A DNA stretch of 20,428 nucleotides from Candidatus Heimdallarchaeota archaeon (GTDB lineage: Archaea; Asgardarchaeota; Heimdallarchaeia; JABLTI01): assembly GCA_030602675.1 (NCBI GenBank), contig JAUVZH010000009.1, forward strand, positions 1 to 20,428, given 5' to 3'. Numbering within the stretch: the stretch's first letter is position 1; each line of letters begins with the position of its first letter. The notes beneath the pieces were generated by a model. It was not told where the DNA came from and did not search any database. It saw only the letters and a list, made by a program, of their open reading frames with translations. The position numbers were made by a program, and so were the translations under genes. Positions 1 to 5,612 of this stretch are shown here, in pieces.

Positions 1-369
1 TATTTAAATAAAAAAGAGATAAAGATGGCAATAGTATCAAATGGTGATACTGATATTATTGTGAAACGCTTAGAGAATGCTAAAATAAAACATCACTTTG
101 AATTTGTAATTGCTCCTTGTAATGAATATCCATTAACCAAACCAGATGTGAAAATTTTCCAAGAATCGCTTTCTAAATTACAGATTAGTGCTGAAAAAAC
201 TGTTTTCGTTGGAGACAATCCTCATTCTGATGTTATGGGTGCAAATCGTGCTGGAATGTTCTCAGTTCTTATTGATCGATATGCTGTTTTTGATGAGCTA
301 GATGGATTAATGGTTCCGGATTTGAAAATTAGCTCATTTGAAGAAATGAAGTATATTTTTGAAAAGTAA
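1..369 (+). CDS. HAD-superfamily hydrolase, C-terminal part (5' end outside window)
   Basis: The reading frame is open to the left edge (residues YLNKKEIK precede the first Met), so this is the 3' part of a gene rather than a small protein starting at 25. Haloacid-dehalogenase motifs are visible: motif II Ser in AIVSNG, motif III Lys in TKPDVK, and motif IV in VFVGDNPHSDVMGANRAG, where the acidic pair binds Mg2+. The nucleophile Asp motif I and the cap domain must lie upstream. HAD proteins of this kind hydrolyse small phosphorylated metabolites such as phosphoglycolate or nucleotides; the substrate cannot be told from this portion. The superfamily call is sure, the exact function is not. Confidence 0.85.
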   Translation, partial: YLNKKEIKMAIVSNGDTDIIVKRLENAKIKHHFEFVIAPCNEYPLTKPDVKIFQESLSKLQISAEKTVFVGDNPHSDVMGANRAGMFSVLIDRYAVFDELDGLMVPDLKISSFEEMKYIFEK

Positions 370-425
370 ATTCACATTAAAGTTTTTAATCCTAAATGCA
401 GAATTGATTTAGGAGTGTTACGACA

Positions 426-1268
426 ATAAAAGGAGTAATTTTCTATTTTAGTGGTACAGGGAATACTTGGTGGGTAGCAAATAAGTTAGAAGAGCAATTG
501 AATCAGAGGAACATCGAAATAAAGAAGTATTCCATTGAATCAACTGAAATAGCAAAACCTGAAATTCATAATGAGCTGATTAGAAACGTAGACATTGTCG
601 GTTTCGGTTATCCTATCTACGGATCAGATATCCCAAAGAATTTTATGGATTTTATAGATAATCTTCAGAAAGTGGATAAAAAACAAGCATTTGTATTCAC
701 AACAATGTTGTTGTTTAGTGGTGATGGAGCAGTCGTTGCCAAAAGAAGATTAAGAAAACGAGGATTCAAAGTAAAACAGGCTATCAATATTAGAATGCCA
801 AACAATGTAAAATTACCATATCCAATTTTCAAATCATTAGCTATTCGCAATGCTGAGGAAAATGATAAGGTAAAACAAAAAGCATTTGTAAAACTGTCAA
901 AATTAGCAGATCGTATTGCTTCGGGGAAAAACTGGGTTCAAGGTTGGGATCCTTTAAACATCGCTGGTGGATTAATGCAAAGAGTGGAAATGAGACTTTT
1001 TGATTTATCCATTTATGCTCGAAATTATTTTGTGGACGATGAAACATGTACCCAGTGCATGCAATGCGTTGAATACTGCCCATCAAATAATATTGAATTT
1101 AAAGATGAGAAATTCAGCTGGAAGGATAAATGTATCCTTTGTTTAAGGTGCTACAACTTATGTCCTGAAGATGCCATCCAGTATAAGGAAGCTACGTTAA
1201 ATAGAGACAAATACACTAGATATAAAGGTCCAACGGATGGTTTTACATTAAACAAATTAAAAGAATGA
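426..1268 (+). CDS. EFR1-type flavodoxin / 2[4Fe-4S] ferredoxin fusion
   Basis: The N-terminus (KGVIFYFSGTGNTWWVANKL) carries the flavodoxin FMN phosphate-binding loop SGTGNT, and GYPIYGSDIP is a second flavin-loop segment. The C-terminal third holds two 4Fe-4S motifs, CTQCMQCVEYCP and CILCLRCYNLCP. This is the EFR1 architecture, about 280 residues, an electron-transfer protein coupling FMN to iron-sulfur clusters. The first ATG/GTG/TTG in frame is the TTG at 498, which would delete the FMN loop. The coding frame extends back to a stop at 405-407, and the only plausible initiator is ATA at 426, about 10 bases after an AGGAG at 411-415. The call is confident; the start is anomalous (rare ATA start, substitution, or sequence error). 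The redox partner is unknown. Confidence 0.87.
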   Translation: MKGVIFYFSGTGNTWWVANKLEEQLNQRNIEIKKYSIESTEIAKPEIHNELIRNVDIVGFGYPIYGSDIPKNFMDFIDNLQKVDKKQAFVFTTMLLFSGDGAVVAKRRLRKRGFKVKQAINIRMPNNVKLPYPIFKSLAIRNAEENDKVKQKAFVKLSKLADRIASGKNWVQGWDPLNIAGGLMQRVEMRLFDLSIYARNYFVDDETCTQCMQCVEYCPSNNIEFKDEKFSWKDKCILCLRCYNLCPEDAIQYKEATLNRDKYTRYKGPTDGFTLNKLKE

Positions 1269-1334
1269 GCAAATTGTTTTCAAAGAAACCACTTGAAGGG
1301 ATAATATTTTCTTGAATCTAGATCGGTGATTATA

Positions 1335-1778
1335 ATGAAGCAAATTAAAGAAGAAATCGAAGAAATTGTGAATCGTGAAACAAGAGCTTGGGACACTCAA
1401 GATGCAGAATTATTGTTAACAATTTTTCATCCAGATATGGTTTGGCCTTGGCCAAGAACACCAGATTCTCATGATCCAATGGATTGGGTTATACCATGGG
1501 GAAAATACAATTATGACCGATGGAGAAAGGGATGGCAGGAATTATTCGATACACACAAACTAGTACATAATAGGCGAGAAATTAAAAAGATAAAGCTATC
1601 AAAAGAAGAGGATGGAGCTTTTGCAGTTGTGGATATAGATACTTTGTGGGTAGATAATTCCGGTAAAGAGAATCACTGGAAAGGACGCGTTTGTAAAGTA
1701 TACGCAAAATGTGGCAATGAATGGAAGATGACCATGCACACAGGTGTTTTGAATTATTCAATAATTGATGAGATCTGA
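1335..1778 (+). CDS. NTF2-like / SnoaL-like small protein
   Basis: About 147 residues with the layout of the NTF2/SnoaL (DUF4440) cone fold: an N-terminal helix (EEIEEIVNRETRAWDTQDAELLLTI), the FHPDMVWPWP strand with aromatic residues, and late beta strands ending in WKMTMHTGVLNY. Family members include small isomerases, cyclases, dehydratases and stress-associated binding proteins; no residue set here fixes a reaction. The GTG at 1326 is also in frame, but the GGTGAT just before the ATG at 1335 looks like the Shine-Dalgarno site, and the same GTGATTATAATG context precedes the DUF362 gene at 18536, so the ATG is preferred. It follows the EFR1 gene by about 65 bases on the same strand and may be cotranscribed. 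Confidence 0.7.
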   Translation: MKQIKEEIEEIVNRETRAWDTQDAELLLTIFHPDMVWPWPRTPDSHDPMDWVIPWGKYNYDRWRKGWQELFDTHKLVHNRREIKKIKLSKEEDGAFAVVDIDTLWVDNSGKENHWKGRVCKVYAKCGNEWKMTMHTGVLNYSIIDEI

Positions 1779-1870
1779 ATTTTGGCATACATCTTTCCAA
1801 AAAACTGTGTTGAAAATATATAACTGATAAGCTAATTTAATCCTTTCATTCAATTTTCTTTGAGTTCTTT

Positions 1871-2134
1871 TTGTTTATCTTCACAATACAAACACTTTTA
1901 AGGAATTTTCACAATTCGCCGTTTAGTCTCTTCGGAGGGAAATGTGAAATTACAAAACTATGTCCAAATTGTCTTAATTCATTAGATTTAAGTGATATTT
2001 GTAATAATTGTAAAAAACCACATCCAAGAAGTGATGTTGTTTACTACTGTCCAATATGCAGGAAAGCATCATGTTGGCAACAATTACTAGAAGAAAATTC
2101 TCACCAAAATATTCAAGCTAAACCCTATATTTGA
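1871..2134 (+). CDS. Small zinc-ribbon-like protein (doubtful start)
   Basis: Unrecognised small ORF whose second half has three CxxC pairs (CPNC, CNNC, CPIC) plus two further Cys, typical of zinc-ribbon or rubredoxin-like metal-binding knuckles. The TTG at 1871 is a weak start, and the first 25 residues look non-coding. A strong GGAGGG lies at 1934-1939, but the ATG (1942) and GTG (1944) after it are out of frame; the in-frame codon at suitable spacing is ATT at 1949, which would give a protein beginning at TKLCPNC. It may be a real gene with an unusual start, a frameshifted gene, or a remnant. Function unknown. Confidence 0.4.
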   Translation: MFIFTIQTLLRNFHNSPFSLFGGKCEITKLCPNCLNSLDLSDICNNCKKPHPRSDVVYYCPICRKASCWQQLLEENSHQNIQAKPYI

Positions 2135-2263
2135 TTAATTGAAGAATATAATGGGATGGAAAAATAATCTCACAATAACTTTTTAGATGAGACAAATATT
2201 GGAACAACCAAAACATGACCTCATAAAAATATAGGTCTTAGTTTACAATGATGAGGGAAGTTT

Positions 2264-2452
2264 ATGAAACTACAATCAATAATAACATGTCCTGAATGTG
2301 GATTTGAAAAAGAAGAAACAATGCCCACAAATTATTGTCAATTGAAGTACAAATGTACAAAATGTGGTTATATAATGAAACCAAAAAATAGTGACTGTTG
2401 TATATATTGCTCCTATGGTACAGAAAAATGTCCTCCTCTTCAGGTAAAATGA
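2264..2452 (+). CDS. GDCCVxC-type Cys-rich small protein
   Basis: 62 residues. An N-terminal zinc-ribbon part (CPECGF ... CTKCGY) is followed by SDCCIYCSYGTEKCPP, matching the bacterial small-protein family named after its GDCCVxC motif, some members of which carry selenocysteine. Here the position is an ordinary Cys (no TGA codon) and the first Gly is Ser. The conserved METMPT-like segment (EETMPTNYCQ) also fits. The start is well supported by GAGGGA at 2253-2258, six bases before the ATG. Known homologues are thought to bind metal or thiol, but the role is undefined. It is the last gene before the AT-rich accessory island. Confidence 0.75.
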   Translation: MKLQSIITCPECGFEKEETMPTNYCQLKYKCTKCGYIMKPKNSDCCIYCSYGTEKCPPLQVK

Positions 2453-2749
2453 AAAGCTAATTCTAACTCAAATAGATGACATATTAACTAAAATGGATAT
2501 TTTTAAAAACTAACAGAAAGGAATTGTTACTACAATAAACAGGGTGTGTGGTAAAGCCTGGATAGGCTCTTTTAGTTTTTAGCATTCGTTTATCGTTCTG
2601 TCTTTTTCTTCTTTTTTCCGCTCTTCTTGTTCCTTCTTTTCTTTAACCGTTGTTTCTCCTGCTTAAGAAGTATTATTTTTTAGCTCTTTTGGGTGTGTTT
2701 TTCCGGTTCTCTTCTTAATCCTTTTTCGCGTCTTAAGAAGAGTTTTTTT
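2453..2749. other. T/C-rich stretch with hairpins, no convincing gene
   Basis: About 300 bases without a supported gene. It holds the tRNA-5'-like sequence at 2542-2575 and then a strongly T/C-rich + strand. Inverted repeats are seen at 2711-2718/2733-2740 (CTTCTTAA/TTAAGAAG) and 2738-2744/2751-2757 (AAGAGTT/AACTCTT). A second GGGTGTGT following GCTCTTTT lies near 2683-2692 and may be a further degenerate copy. The minus strand would encode a Lys/Arg-rich tail without a start, which looks like composition bias or a gene remnant. Confidence 0.5.
2542..2575 (+). repeat. tRNA 5'-half-like sequence, copy 1
   Basis: GGGTGTGTGGTAAAGCC followed by TGGATAGGCTCTTTTAG. It matches the copy at 4085-4118 at most positions and follows the first 25 bases of the intact tRNA-Arg at 7481-7373 (acceptor strand, GTA D-stem start, AG..GGA..A D-loop) with one base missing before the D-stem 3' strand. 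A TATA-like tattttta at about 2497-2505 lies roughly 38-45 bases upstream. It looks like the 5' part of a tRNA gene cut off near the anticodon; no 3' half follows within normal intron distance. Confidence 0.5.
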
Positions 2750-2757
2750 CAACTCTT
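2738..2757. terminator. Hairpin just past the beta-propeller gene
   Basis: AAGAGTT and AACTCTT form a 7-bp stem around a T-rich (plus) or A-rich (minus) loop, directly behind the re-framed stop of the beta-propeller gene at 2750. On the minus strand there is no U-run after the stem, so a classical intrinsic terminator is uncertain. Confidence 0.25.
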
Positions 2758-2792
2758 TTTCTTTTTCCTCACAATTAGTATAGAACCCACAA

Positions 2793-3962
2793 TTACAATC
2801 GGCAATCCAATACCAATCCAAAATTCCGTCCTAAAGAGTTCTCAACGTACGAGTAGATTCTGATACTACTGGGAAAGGTTAAGTACATGTAATTATTTGC
2901 TACTGTTATTTGACTAAGATTTTGGTCTCCGACCTTTAACCGTGCCATCCTTTTCAGTTTTTGTGGTTTGCTGATGTCGAAAACATAGAGTTCATTTCCA
3001 CCAGCGAATACTCTGTCTCCTACAATCTCCATATCCTGAATATTCCCTTCAATATAGAGTTGCCAGTTTGGAAAGCTGTAATCCCCACAGATAGTTGGTT
3101 GAGTAGGATCTGTGCAGTCATAGACTTGTATCCCAGCGTCCCGAAAAGCACTTATGACGTAGTTCCCGTACACTCCACTCCTAACTGAAAACCCTTTCGT
3201 ACTCTCTACTGCTCCCAGAAACACAGGATTCACAGGATCAGCTAAACTATAGATTGTTACGCCATTAGACACCAGGTACAAGTAATCATTCTCGACATGT
3301 ACATCTCCCAGATCATTCTCGACATGTACATCTCCCAGAGATGACGGATAACTCCCCACTCTCACAGGTAACGTCCGATTACTGCAATCGAAGATTAGTA
3401 ATTCCCAAGAGCTCACATATGTATAATTTTTGTATATACCTATTCGATCTGTTCTGTTCACTCTATAATATCTTATGCTTTCCGGAGTTGAACTTCCTAT
3501 TCGAACTGGATTTGTTGGGTCAGTAATGTCAAGAAGTGCTACTGAACCCCACTGACCAATAATGTACCATAACTCTGTCAGCATGTACGCTATGTTCTCC
3601 CTGATTTTGAAATCTAACAGATATTCATAAACCCCTAATTCATAACTTCCAACAACAACAGGATTCTCTGGTTGGTGTACATCAATTATCTGTATTATGT
3701 TCGAATAGCCCTCTCCTTCCGTGTAATTTATCAAACTGACATAAAGTAAATCGTCCTGGATACATAAAACTGTGCCAGGCTCACCTTCGTTTATTAAAAT
3801 AGAATTTACTTCGTCAACGATGAAAAATCCATCACCCATAATAGTGGCATTATACATTAAAACGAAAAGAAAGAGAGAAGAAATAAATAGCAACTTAAGC
3901 AGTGTGCTGATTGAATCCCTTCTTCCTTTGCATCTTTTTTCATTTCTTTTCAAAACTCCCAT
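2793..3962 (-). CDS. LVIVD-repeat beta-propeller, extracellular, membrane-anchored
   Basis: The protein starts with basic residues and a hydrophobic segment (LLKLLFISSLFLFVLMY), a signal peptide or anchor. Repeated blades follow, each with the [IV]xDxxxPxxPxxxG signature of LVIVD repeats (for example IQIIDVHQPENPVVVG, VALLDITDPTNPVRIG, VQVYDCTDPTQP). It is probably exported and displayed outside the cell, binding ligand or protein. The ATG at 3962 is chosen over the GTGs at 3965 and 3968; the AT-rich box at 3980-3995 suggests leaderless transcription. As read, the C-terminus ends in NSLGRNFGLVLDCRL, but the neighbouring frame from about 2843 to the TGA at 2750 encodes FRTEFWIGIGLPIVIVGSI then LIVRKKKKS, an ideal C-terminal anchor. 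The gene is therefore probably frameshifted. It also carries a 27-bp internal duplication. Confidence 0.8.
   Translation of the reverse strand: MGVLKRNEKRCKGRRDSISTLLKLLFISSLFLFVLMYNATIMGDGFFIVDEVNSILINEGEPGTVLCIQDDLLYVSLINYTEGEGYSNIIQIIDVHQPENPVVVGSYELGVYEYLLDFKIRENIAYMLTELWYIIGQWGSVALLDITDPTNPVRIGSSTPESIRYYRVNRTDRIGIYKNYTYVSSWELLIFDCSNRTLPVRVGSYPSSLGDVHVENDLGDVHVENDYLYLVSNGVTIYSLADPVNPVFLGAVESTKGFSVRSGVYGNYVISAFRDAGIQVYDCTDPTQPTICGDYSFPNWQLYIEGNIQDMEIVGDRVFAGGNELYVFDISKPQKLKRMARLKVGDQNLSQITVANNYMYLTFPSSIRIYSYVENSLGRNFGLVLDCRL
3285..3338. repeat. 27-bp perfect tandem duplication inside the beta-propeller gene
   Basis: Units 3285-3311 and 3312-3338 are identical and in frame, so the protein contains LGDVHVEND twice in succession. 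This lengthens one blade by nine residues and looks like a recent slippage event. Confidence 0.9.
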
Positions 3963-4084
3963 CACCACAAGTAACCTAATAATATAATATATGACCTTTA
4001 TCTTATTCTATTTTTCCATTTTATTTTTTAACTAAAACCTATAGTTTTATAAATTCTTTACTTGGAATTAAAAATCAGACCTTT

Positions 4085-4118
4085 GGGTGTGTAGTAAAGT
4101 CCGGACATGCTCTTTTAG
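4085..4118 (+). repeat. tRNA 5'-half-like sequence, copy 2
   Basis: GGGTGTGTAGTAAAGTCC followed by GGACATGCTCTTTTAG. The GGGTGTG would be the 5' acceptor strand; TA, GTA, AG, GG and A follow at tRNA spacing, and GTA/TGC could form a three-pair D-stem. A TATA-like box 33-42 bases upstream matches the arrangement of copy 1. The sequence after the D-arm becomes T/C-rich and no anticodon loop can be assigned. GGGTGTG is fully complementary to CACACCC at 9457-9463. Confidence 0.5.
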
Positions 4119-4151
4119 TTATTCTTATCCTTTTCTCTTTTCCTTCAAACC

Positions 4152-4287
4152 AGTCTTCAAGACTCTTCTTTTACTTTTTGATAGCTTCTTATCGACTTGA
4201 TGACTGACTTTTTGGTTTTTTTTACTCATTTTTCTTTCAGTCATCAAGTTTTCAAGAGATGCTTCTTCGTTCTCTTCCTTGAAGACT
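4152..4287. repeat. Nested inverted repeats
   Basis: Outer arms AGTCTTCAAG (4152-4161) and CTTGAAGACT (4278-4287), 10 bp. Inner arms ACTTGATGACTGA (4195-4207) and TCAGTCATCAAGT (4237-4249), 13 bp, around a T-rich loop of 29 bases. All pairs are perfect. This could be a cruciform, an element end or a transcript hairpin between the tRNA-like copy and the HEPN gene. Confidence 0.75.
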
Positions 4288-4358
4288 TATTGACTTAACA
4301 GCCCAATTTTTCTTTCATTTTCTGATGTAAAGGCATTTTATCTTGATGAAGTTATTGT

Positions 4359-5225
4359 TTATGAATTACCTTTAAATGATGATTTAATGTATAAATACAT
4401 GTCAAGAAAAATTGATTCATATGTATTCAATTTACTCCATGCTTCTAATATTTCCTCTTTTTCAATCTTAGTTCCATGAGTTAATTTGTTTCTTACACCT
4501 GTAATTACATCAAAATTTTCAATTAGGAAACTTAAATCCTTATCTGGATATTTCTTTTTAAAGGGAGCTGTCTTGATTAGTTTAAGCAGATTCTGCATAT
4601 ATTTTCTTGTTTCCTTTATATCTAATCCTAACAATTCCATACATAATTCTCTCATAGTTTTCATTACCGCACTAAATTTCCTTATATATGCAATTTCTAT
4701 TTCCCCAGCATAATAAGCATTATTTGCTTCATCAAAATATAATTGCATTGGATCTTTTTGCAATCCTACTCCTGATAAATAATCTTCTAAAGTATCACAT
4801 TCATAATCAAAAATAACCTTGAGAAATGCATTTATGGATTCCAATGCTTTTGGTATTATTTCTAATATTTGTTCTTCTTTTGTTATACTACCTATATGTT
4901 GAGCGTCATTTCTAAATTTATGAATAAATGTCACTTCATTTAGGTTCACAATATCGTTCAAGTGGTTCTCAGTTTCACTCGCTTTTTTGATTTCTTTCTT
5001 CATTTCATCTAAACAATCTAAAACACCAATTGTGTTTCCATATTTCTTAATTACATCTACTCCCTTATCGATTAGTGATTTCTTTATGATAAGCTCAAAT
5101 GCACCATCAAGATGAATTAAAACGAATCTTAAATGTTGATGATCTTTATTCTTTTTATATTCCTCTAAATGATGTAATGCTTCTTTTAATGAGCTAATGC
5201 CTGAGTTAAGCATAAATGAAGTCAT
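4359..5225 (-). CDS. Dual-HEPN protein, probable RNase
   Basis: 288 residues, almost entirely helical in appearance. Two HEPN catalytic motifs RNxxxH are present: RNDAQH at residues 105-110 and RNKLTH (followed by G) at 245-250, each after a helix ending in a phenylalanine or valine as in HEPN helices. HEPN domains are metal-independent RNases of toxin-antitoxin, abortive-infection and CRISPR systems, in which paired RNxxxH motifs form one active site; here both would be supplied by one chain. The start at 5225 (MTSFM) has only a weak AAGGAA upstream; an AT-rich TATA-like box lies about 25-30 bases upstream. It follows the AbrB-like gene and a G+C-rich RNA-like element on the same strand. No MNT partner is next to it. 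Substrate unknown. Confidence 0.75.
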   Translation of the reverse strand: MTSFMLNSGISSLKEALHHLEEYKKNKDHQHLRFVLIHLDGAFELIIKKSLIDKGVDVIKKYGNTIGVLDCLDEMKKEIKKASETENHLNDIVNLNEVTFIHKFRNDAQHIGSITKEEQILEIIPKALESINAFLKVIFDYECDTLEDYLSGVGLQKDPMQLYFDEANNAYYAGEIEIAYIRKFSAVMKTMRELCMELLGLDIKETRKYMQNLLKLIKTAPFKKKYPDKDLSFLIENFDVITGVRNKLTHGTKIEKEEILEAWSKLNTYESIFLDMYLYIKSSFKGNS

Positions 5226-5295
5226 TTTCCCAATTTCCTTATTTTTAAATTGTATAGTTATAATTAATATTTTCTGATATATTAATACTCAATGC

Positions 5296-5363
5296 TCTTG
5301 CTCTGAGCAGACCCACGCAGTCGCTGTTCATCACTTACAGTGATTCACGACGCTCCCCGTGGA
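5296..5363 (-). ncRNA. Compact G+C-rich structured element, candidate ncRNA or leader
   Basis: More than half G+C by eye in an AT-rich region, and no ORF. Nested pairings are perfect: CGTGG (5358-5362) with CCACG (5313-5317); CGAC (5348-5351) with GTCG (5320-5323); AGTGAT (5339-5344) with ATCACT (5330-5335) closing a 3-base loop. A further small hairpin with TGCT/AGCA-type pairing can form at 5297-5310. It lies 20-odd bases after the AbrB-like stop and about 70 bases before the HEPN start. The strand is chosen from the neighbours. It could be a mobile-element end instead. Confidence 0.4.
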
Positions 5364-5382
5364 ACACTATTGATTCTCTAAT

Positions 5383-5547
5383 TTAGCTCTCGATTTTCTC
5401 ACAGATGAATTTACCATCCTCAAAAGTTATGCCTATCGTATCTCCTTTCTCTAATCCCATGGCTTTCACTATTTCTACTGGTATTGAGAGTTTATACACT
5501 CCTGCGTTATAGATGACTTTTCTTTCGAAGACAATTTTTCCCGACAT
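5383..5547 (-). CDS. AbrB/SpoVT/MazE-like swapped-hairpin regulator
   Basis: 54 residues. The sequence from the ATG at 5547 reads MSGKIVFERKVIYNAGVYKL, then SIPVEIVKAMGLEKGDTIGI, then TFEDGKFICEKIES. The pattern (Gly/Tyr-Lys-x-Ser-Ile-Pro-x-Glu-Ile-Val-Lys-x-x-Gly-Leu-x-x-Gly-Asp) is the AbrB-type DNA-binding hairpin, where SIP marks the second strand. Such proteins act as dimers, often as antitoxins or autorepressors. AAGGTAGAAG before the ATG gives a ribosome-binding site. It is transcribed away from the large nuclease gene, with a shared palindromic TATA box between them, and is followed by the RNA-like element and the HEPN gene. Regulation of these neighbours is inferred from position. 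Confidence 0.85.
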   Translation of the reverse strand: MSGKIVFERKVIYNAGVYKLSIPVEIVKAMGLEKGDTIGITFEDGKFICEKIES

Positions 5548-5580
5548 TTACTTCTACCTTGTCTTTATCTTCTTGTACGG

Positions 5581-5594
5581 AATATTTAAATATT
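5581..5594. promoter_or_regulatory. Palindromic TATA box shared by abrB-like and nuclease genes
   Basis: AATATTTAAATATT is a perfect 14-bp palindrome. Its distance to the minus-strand ATG (5547) is about 34 bases, and to the first plus-strand ATG (5613) about 19 from its edge, or 25 from its centre. TBP binding in either orientation could drive both genes; a factor bound by the AbrB-like protein could overlap it. Confidence 0.55.
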
Positions 5595-5612
5595 ATTGTT
5601 TCTATACATAAT

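Larger units (their letters stand above)
3969..4358. other. Intergenic region with tRNA-like repeat and nested inverted repeats
   Basis: About 390 bases between two minus-strand genes. Near 3980-3995 is the AT-rich promoter of the beta-propeller gene. At 4043-4052 is a TATA-like ttttataaat on the + strand, followed by the tRNA-5'-like copy at 4085-4118. From 4152 to 4287 two inverted repeats are nested one inside the other. A 39-codon Lys-rich minus ORF (4244-4125) overlaps them but has no ribosome-binding site. No convincing gene was found. Confidence 0.5.

Noticed and set aside
841..1086. Minus-strand ORFs antisense to the EFR1 gene
   Set aside because: Shadows of the strongly supported + strand gene, without recognisable motifs.
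2589..2670. Minus-strand Lys/Arg-rich reading frame ending KKKKKTER
   Set aside because: No start codon, with a stop shortly upstream. It resembles the basic tails of the E2-like proteins, but low-complexity composition makes this unconvincing.
3285..3338. CRISPR-like repeat
   Set aside because: Only two adjacent units with no spacer, inside a gene and in frame.
4085..4118. Complete functional tRNA gene
   Set aside because: Only the acceptor and D-arm region is visible; no anticodon loop, T-arm or 3' acceptor follows within a normal intron length.
4125..4244. 39-codon Lys-rich minus-strand ORF beginning MTERKMSKKNQK
   Set aside because: It overlaps the nested inverted repeats, has no ribosome-binding site, and its composition follows from the A/G-rich strand. 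Kept only as a possible remnant.
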